DNA from: Bacteroidota bacterium
Lineage (GTDB): Bacteria > Bacteroidota > Bacteroidia > UBA7662 > CANHCV01
Length of the DNA stretch: 9,630 nucleotides
NCBI GenBank assembly: GCA_027488715.1
Contig: JAIYBD010000287.1
Span: 1 to 9,630 of the forward strand
Direction of reading: 5' to 3'
The notes under the pieces: model-generated
The model's input: only the letters and a program-made list of their open reading frames with translations
Told to the model about the DNA's origin: nothing
The model's database searches: none
Program-made: the position numbers and the translations under genes
Shown: in pieces, positions 5,886-9,630 of the stretch
Layout: every line of letters begins with the position of its first letter
Numbering within the stretch: position 1 is the stretch's first letter

Positions 5886-5893
5886 CAAAATTA
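5886..5893 (-). promoter_or_regulatory. -7 element TAATTTTG of rnhA
   Basis: Leftward, TAATTTTG fits TAnnTTTG exactly and ends 4 nt (AGTC) before the rnhA ATG at 5881. No TTG or TTTG lies at the expected distance upstream. A transcript from here would begin at or beside the start codon. Confidence 0.5.
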
Positions 5894-5897
5894 CACA

Positions 5898-5930
5898 TTT
5901 CTGCGATTCCCTTTATTTTTTGTACTTTTG
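5898..5930 (+). promoter_or_regulatory. promoter of the rlmI operon
   Basis: Rightward, TACTTTTG (5923-5930) is an exact -7 match. A weak -33 candidate TTTC (5898-5901) lies 21 bp upstream. The -7 ends 17 bp before the rlmI ATG, giving an expected leader of roughly 10 nt, longer than for the leftward genes in this window. It would drive rlmI and probably the overlapping genes after it. Confidence 0.65.
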
Positions 5931-5947
5931 GAATCGATTTCCAGCTC

Positions 5948-7102
5948 ATGACAGAAGTAATTTTAAAACCCGGTAAGGAAAAGTCCATCCTCCGTTACCA
6001 CCCTTGGGTATTTTCCGGTGCCATTCAAGAAAAAAATGGAGCCTGGGAAGAGGGTGCTTCTGCGTTAGTTTTTGATTCAAAAAAGAATTTATTGGGAGAA
6101 GGCCATATTGGAATGGGCAGCATCTCGGTTCGAATTCTTTCTTTTTTTGAAGAACGAAAGCCTACTTTTTGGAATGATGTTTTGGGTTTGGCTTGGAATC
6201 ATCGCCAAGATGTATTACCACCCAGCACCAACTGTTTTCGATGGATTCACGGCGAAGGCGACGGATTGTCGGGCTTGATCATCGATGTATTCGGAACGGT
6301 TGCAGTGGTACAATGCCATACGTGGGGAATGTACCTAGAACGCGAAAAAATTGCTGCGGCCATCGGTGTGGTGCAACCGCATTTGTCGGTTTTCTGCCGC
6401 AGCAAAGAAGTGTTGAAGCGCCCCGACCTTTCCAACGAATGGTTGCTGGGAAAGGCCGAACCGCACCTTGTTTTAGAAAATGATGTGAAATTCCATTTTG
6501 AGGCCGGTTTAGGTCAAAAAACTGGATTCTTCCTCGACCAGCGCGATAATCGCGCCTTGGTCGGTTCGCTATCCAATGGAAAAAAAGTTTTGAATTGCTT
6601 TTCGTACACCGGTGGATTTTCGTTGTATGCTTTGAAGGGAGGAGCACAACATGTCACTTCCGTCGATATTAGCAAAGACGCCATTTCGGAAGCGAATGAA
6701 GGTGTACTTCGCAACGGCTTTCCAGCAGAAAAGCACATGGGTTTGGCCGAGGATGTTTTGCCTTACCTCACCAAATTGGAATCTATTGATGCCGATGTGG
6801 TGATTTTGGACCCACCCGCCTTTGCAAAAAGCCGTGAAAAGAGGCACAACGCCATGAATGCCTACAAGCGCTTGAACGCTTTGGCCATCAAAAAAATGAA
6901 ACCGGGAGCGCTGTTATTCACCTTTTCTTGTTCCCAGGTGGTGGATCGCGCATTGTTCGAAAGTACCATCATGGCAGCAGCGATTGAGGTTGGACGTCCG
7001 GTTCAAATTCTTCATTTTTTAAGTCAAGGGGCCGATCACCCCATCAATATTTTTCATGCCGAAGGGCATTATTTAAAAGGACTAATGTTAAGAATTGTAT
7101 GA
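5948..7102 (+). CDS. rlmI: 23S rRNA (cytosine-C5)-methyltransferase RlmI family, class I SAM-dependent
   Basis: RlmI methylates C1962 of 23S rRNA in E. coli using S-adenosylmethionine. The 384 residues match the family's length of about 390. An N-terminal PUA-type RNA-binding domain (about 1-75) carries LKPGKEKSILRYHPWVFSGAI. It is followed by the family signatures KTGFFLDQR (191-199), the SAM-binding NCFSYTGGFSLYAL (216-229), the acidic D240 in SVDIS, DPPAFAKS (288-295) and FTFSCS (324-329), in which C328 is the probable catalytic cysteine; DHP follows at 363-365. The ATG at 5948 is well placed behind the promoter. The last four bases overlap the start of the dehydrogenase gene, so translation is probably coupled. 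A close relative with a different target site cannot be excluded by sequence alone. Confidence 0.92.
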   Translation: MTEVILKPGKEKSILRYHPWVFSGAIQEKNGAWEEGASALVFDSKKNLLGEGHIGMGSISVRILSFFEERKPTFWNDVLGLAWNHRQDVLPPSTNCFRWIHGEGDGLSGLIIDVFGTVAVVQCHTWGMYLEREKIAAAIGVVQPHLSVFCRSKEVLKRPDLSNEWLLGKAEPHLVLENDVKFHFEAGLGQKTGFFLDQRDNRALVGSLSNGKKVLNCFSYTGGFSLYALKGGAQHVTSVDISKDAISEANEGVLRNGFPAEKHMGLAEDVLPYLTKLESIDADVVILDPPAFAKSREKRHNAMNAYKRLNALAIKKMKPGALLFTFSCSQVVDRALFESTIMAAAIEVGRPVQILHFLSQGADHPINIFHAEGHYLKGLMLRIV

Positions 7103-8079
7103 AGATACCGCTCGTACTTTTAGGTTTAGGGCATATTGGCCAACGACATGCACGAATTGTTCAAGGGTTGAACGAATTCGAGTTGGTGGCCACCATCGAT
7201 CCTCAATCCCATGGATTAGATGCTGTTCCTCATTTTGCCGATTGGGATTCTTTTATGGCATCGGGGATAGAGGCAGAGGTGGCCAGTGTGGCCACCCCCA
7301 ATCACCTTCATGCTCCTTTAGCAGAAAAAGCGATGCGATCGGGAATGCATGCCATTGTTGAAAAGCCATTGGCCATTCATGTCGTAGATGCTAAAAATCT
7401 TCAAGAGGTAAGCCTTCAAACCAAAAAAGAAATCTTTTTGGTGATGCAAAACCGATTTAATCCCATTGTTCAGTGGTTAAAAGAGGTTATGGATCAACAA
7501 AAACTTGGAAAGATTTTTATGGTTCAAGTGAATTGTTTTTGGAATCGAGGGAGCTCCTACTATCAACCCAATAGTTGGAAAGGAAAGAAAGATCAGGATG
7601 GTGGCGTACTTCTTACTCAATTTAGTCATTACTTGGATATTTTGTATTGGTTAATGGGGAGATGGGAAGTTACTTTTATTGAAGAGTCGAATATTGCCCA
7701 CCAAGGAACTACCGAATTTAACGATACCGGTTTGGTGGGTATTAAATTTTCCAACGGCGCCATGGGAACCTTTTCCTATACCACGGCTACGTACCAAAAA
7801 AATGTAGAAAGTACCCTTACCATCCTTGGAGAAAAAGGAAGTATCAAACTGATGGGTCCTTACATGGATCAATTGGTTTATGCTCATTGGGAAGGGAATG
7901 ATGCTCCAGCTGTTTGCGAGGTTAACCCACTTACCCATCCAACTCAAAACGTTCAAGACAACCATCGATTGTTTTATCAAAAAGTTGCTCAGGCCATTCA
8001 AAATCAATCTGCATCCGAAATTTCGGTCGTAGATGGAACCGCTATTCTTGAGCTCGCTCACCTAATGACCAAAGGATGA
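7099..8079 (+). CDS. Gfo/Idh/MocA family oxidoreductase, possibly WlbA/WbpB-like sugar dehydrogenase
   Basis: The family comprises NAD(P)-dependent dehydrogenases of sugars and nucleotide sugars. The 326 residues begin with a Rossmann fold (LLGLGHIGQRHA, glycines at 9, 11 and 14), then ATPNHLH at 65-71 and the family's EKPLA at 88-92, with K89 the expected catalytic lysine. The C-terminal domain has DGGVLLTQFSHYLD at 167-180, whose H177 and D180 match the conserved His and Asp near the substrate. The FWNRGSSYYQPNSWKGK region (147-163) resembles WlbA/WbpB proteins, which oxidise UDP-N-acetylglucosaminuronate in surface-glycan pathways. No partner aminotransferase or acetyltransferase is present in the window, so that substrate is a guess. 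The ATG overlaps the rlmI stop as ATGA, and the gene's stop overlaps the glycosyltransferase start in the same way, indicating one operon. Confidence 0.9.
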   Translation: MKIPLVLLGLGHIGQRHARIVQGLNEFELVATIDPQSHGLDAVPHFADWDSFMASGIEAEVASVATPNHLHAPLAEKAMRSGMHAIVEKPLAIHVVDAKNLQEVSLQTKKEIFLVMQNRFNPIVQWLKEVMDQQKLGKIFMVQVNCFWNRGSSYYQPNSWKGKKDQDGGVLLTQFSHYLDILYWLMGRWEVTFIEESNIAHQGTTEFNDTGLVGIKFSNGAMGTFSYTTATYQKNVESTLTILGEKGSIKLMGPYMDQLVYAHWEGNDAPAVCEVNPLTHPTQNVQDNHRLFYQKVAQAIQNQSASEISVVDGTAILELAHLMTKG

Positions 8080-9269
8080 AAACCGTCATTTTAATGGCCC
8101 GATTGGGAAATCCAACAACCTTTATTCAACGAAGAATCTCTGCTGCTGCTACTTTTGGGATTGATTTAATGGTTGAAATCGAGGGGAAAAAACCCCAATG
8201 GATGGAAGATCAAAAAATCAAAACCGTAAATAACTTCCAAGAAAAACCATTTCGTTCTTTTCTTTTCTTTTGGCTTGGCTTACTTTTAAAACCTACCATA
8301 TCCATTCAATATTTCCGGTTTTTTCGAAATAAGGGACAACGAAATTTTTGGGGCTGTATTATCAAAACTGGTGCCCTGGTCCCCCTTTTTTTTATTAAAA
8401 AGGTCGACATTATCCATGTTCAATGGACCTATTCCGCCCCCATTTATCGGATACTAGCGGATTATTACAAGGCCATTTTAGTGACCAGTGTTCGGGGAAG
8501 TCAGGTGACCATTTCCCCAGTAATCAGCGAGAATGCTAATTGGTATTTACAAGAGAGTATCCTCAGTGCTGATTATTTCCATTGTGTTAGCGAAAGCATG
8601 AAAGATGCCATTATGGCCCATGGAGCAAAACAACCTTGTTTTGTCAATTACAATGGAATTCAGTTGCATAAATTTTCATCCATTCCTTTTTCTGCGAAAT
8701 CAGAAAAACTCACTATCATTTCCGTTGGATTGATGATTTGGAGGAAAAATTTCATCATGGCGCTGCAGGTGGCTTACGAATTAAAGAAACGCAACGTTAA
8801 CTTTGAATGGAATTTTTACGGAAAAGGAGTTGAACGAAATGCTCTTTTTTACTTAACAACCAAGATGAATTTGCAGGATCATGTTCACATCAACCCTGCG
8901 ATTTCGGAACAAGAATTAATTCCTAAATTCCAACATGCCCATGCATTCGTGAGCACCAGCGCCGGCGAGGGGTTGGCTAATGTGGTGGTTGAAGCTATGG
9001 CTTGCGGGGCTGTCCCCATCGTTTGGGATTGTGAAGGAATGACCGAAGCTATTGAAGATCAAAATTCTGGCTATATCATTCCATTTGGTGATGTTTCTCT
9101 GATGGCCGATGCCATTCAAATGTTGGATACCAATCGAACTAAATGCCAAGAAATTTCGACCAATGCCGTACATCGAATCAAAAATCATTTCGACGAATCG
9201 GTTCATTCCAAAAAAATGATGGAATGGTACCAAGGTATTTTGGAAGATAAACAACGAACCAAGGCCTAA
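8076..9269 (+). CDS. family-4 (group 1) glycosyltransferase
   Basis: This is a 397-residue GT-B-fold retaining glycosyltransferase. The N-terminal half contains PTTFIQRR (13-20) and the acceptor-side DIIHVQWTYSAP (111-122). The C-terminal donor-binding half begins at ISVGLMIWRKN (215-225), with the basic pair R223-K224, and reaches the E-x7-E signature E298-GLANVVV-E306 followed by AMACGAVPIVWDCEGMTEAI and SGYIIPFGD. These are the standard GT4 elements. The protein has no signal peptide; it probably works at the cytoplasmic face of the inner membrane on a lipid-linked or surface glycan. Its start overlaps the dehydrogenase stop as ATGA, so the two presumably serve one glycan pathway. By eye the coding sequence is AT-richer than the flanking genes, as is common in glycan clusters. 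Donor and acceptor cannot be read from the sequence. Confidence 0.92.
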   Translation: MKTVILMARLGNPTTFIQRRISAAATFGIDLMVEIEGKKPQWMEDQKIKTVNNFQEKPFRSFLFFWLGLLLKPTISIQYFRFFRNKGQRNFWGCIIKTGALVPLFFIKKVDIIHVQWTYSAPIYRILADYYKAILVTSVRGSQVTISPVISENANWYLQESILSADYFHCVSESMKDAIMAHGAKQPCFVNYNGIQLHKFSSIPFSAKSEKLTIISVGLMIWRKNFIMALQVAYELKKRNVNFEWNFYGKGVERNALFYLTTKMNLQDHVHINPAISEQELIPKFQHAHAFVSTSAGEGLANVVVEAMACGAVPIVWDCEGMTEAIEDQNSGYIIPFGDVSLMADAIQMLDTNRTKCQEISTNAVHRIKNHFDESVHSKKMMEWYQGILEDKQRTKA

Positions 9270-9283
9270 ATCGTTCTAGAAAT

Positions 9284-9630
9284 ATGGTAGCCCCAATCGA
9301 AAATCTAAAAATGGCGTGGTCGGCCTTGAAGGCCAATCGATTGAGGTCGATTTTAACGGCTTTGATTATCGGTATTGGCATTACCGCTTTGGTTGGAATT
9401 TTAACAGCCATCGATGCGTTAACCCTCACCATTAACGATTCCTTTTCTCGTTTCGGGGCCAATACTTTTACGATTCGTAATCGAGAAATGTCGCTGGGTG
9501 GCCCTCGCCGACAAGCTCCGGCCAAGCCCATTTCGTGGAGCGAGGCCCAAAAATTCATTCGAAAGTTCGAAGGCCCTCAAGGATCGAAGGTTTCTGTTCG
9601 TTTTTTGGCTTCTTCAGCCACCACTATCAA
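9284..9630 (+). CDS. ABC transporter permease, N-terminal part (MacB/FtsX type; runs off the window)
   Basis: The frame stays open from the ATG at 9284 to the right edge, giving 115 complete codons. The product begins with a short cytoplasmic segment and LKMAWSALKANRLRSILTAL (residues 8-27), then a transmembrane helix (about 24-45, LIIGIGITALVGILTAI), then the start of a periplasmic domain with GANTFTIRNREMSLGG. The pattern 'KANRLRS-ILT-hydrophobic helix-GANTF' is the usual N-terminus of MacB-type permeases in Bacteroidota. The ATP-binding subunit would have to be encoded elsewhere or downstream. An in-frame ATG at 9311 is an alternative start, but it removes only nine residues. The gap after the glycosyltransferase is 14 bp, so it may be read by the same transcript, although its composition resembles rlmI rather than the glycosyltransferase. 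Confidence 0.88.
   Translation, partial: MVAPIENLKMAWSALKANRLRSILTALIIGIGITALVGILTAIDALTLTINDSFSRFGANTFTIRNREMSLGGPRRQAPAKPISWSEAQKFIRKFEGPQGSKVSVRFLASSATTI

Noticed and set aside
1..9630. Search for mobile elements, CRISPR arrays, defence or toxin-antitoxin genes
   Set aside because: No transposase or integrase, regularly spaced repeats, terminal inverted repeats or recognisable defence domains were seen on either strand.

Overview
The window looks like an ordinary chromosomal stretch from a Bacteroidota bacterium, probably in or near the Flavobacteriales, of moderate GC. The evidence is: TAnnTTTG-type -7 promoter elements, no clear Shine-Dalgarno sequences, a tRNA without an encoded CCA, a signal peptide ending in LSAQ, a small membrane protein carrying the GldL-like FKxMHWP motif, and best family matches to Bacteroidota-style TcdA, RNase HI, RlmI and FtsX/MacB-type permease. 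I see no mobile element, phage gene or CRISPR array.

Layout. Positions 1-1305 (+) hold the 3' end of tcdA (tRNA t6A dehydratase), followed after 3 bp by an unrecognised multi-pass membrane protein. Positions 1326-4453 (-) hold a small Rieske 2Fe-2S protein, then 27 bp downstream a secreted GH38-like glycosidase that ends at a strong intrinsic terminator. Positions 4453-4570 hold a compact divergent promoter region that serves the Rieske gene leftwards and a CAU-anticodon tRNA (most like tRNA-Ile2) rightwards. Positions 4693-5881 (-) hold a small membrane protein with two copies of a GldL-like motif, with its own terminator, and rnhA. From 5923 to the right edge (+) there is a tight run of genes: rlmI, a Gfo/Idh/MocA sugar dehydrogenase and a family-4 glycosyltransferase, joined by two ATGA start/stop overlaps, then after 14 bp the N-terminus of an ABC transporter permease.

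How the genes relate. Two genes concern tRNA or rRNA modification (tcdA, rlmI) and one concerns RNA:DNA hybrids (rnhA). The dehydrogenase and glycosyltransferase probably act in making or decorating a surface glycan, and appear to be transcribed with rlmI. The GH38-like enzyme is exported, but no SusC/SusD pair or sugar regulator is visible, so it is not in a recognisable polysaccharide utilisation locus.

The most interesting observation is regulatory. Three leftward genes (GH38-like, Rieske, rnhA) have an exact TAnnTTTG element ending only 3, 5 and 4 nt before their ATG, which predicts leaderless or near-leaderless mRNAs. No clear new multi-gene system was found. The two genes without a firm function are the membrane protein at 355-1305 and the duplicated-motif protein at 4776-5273.
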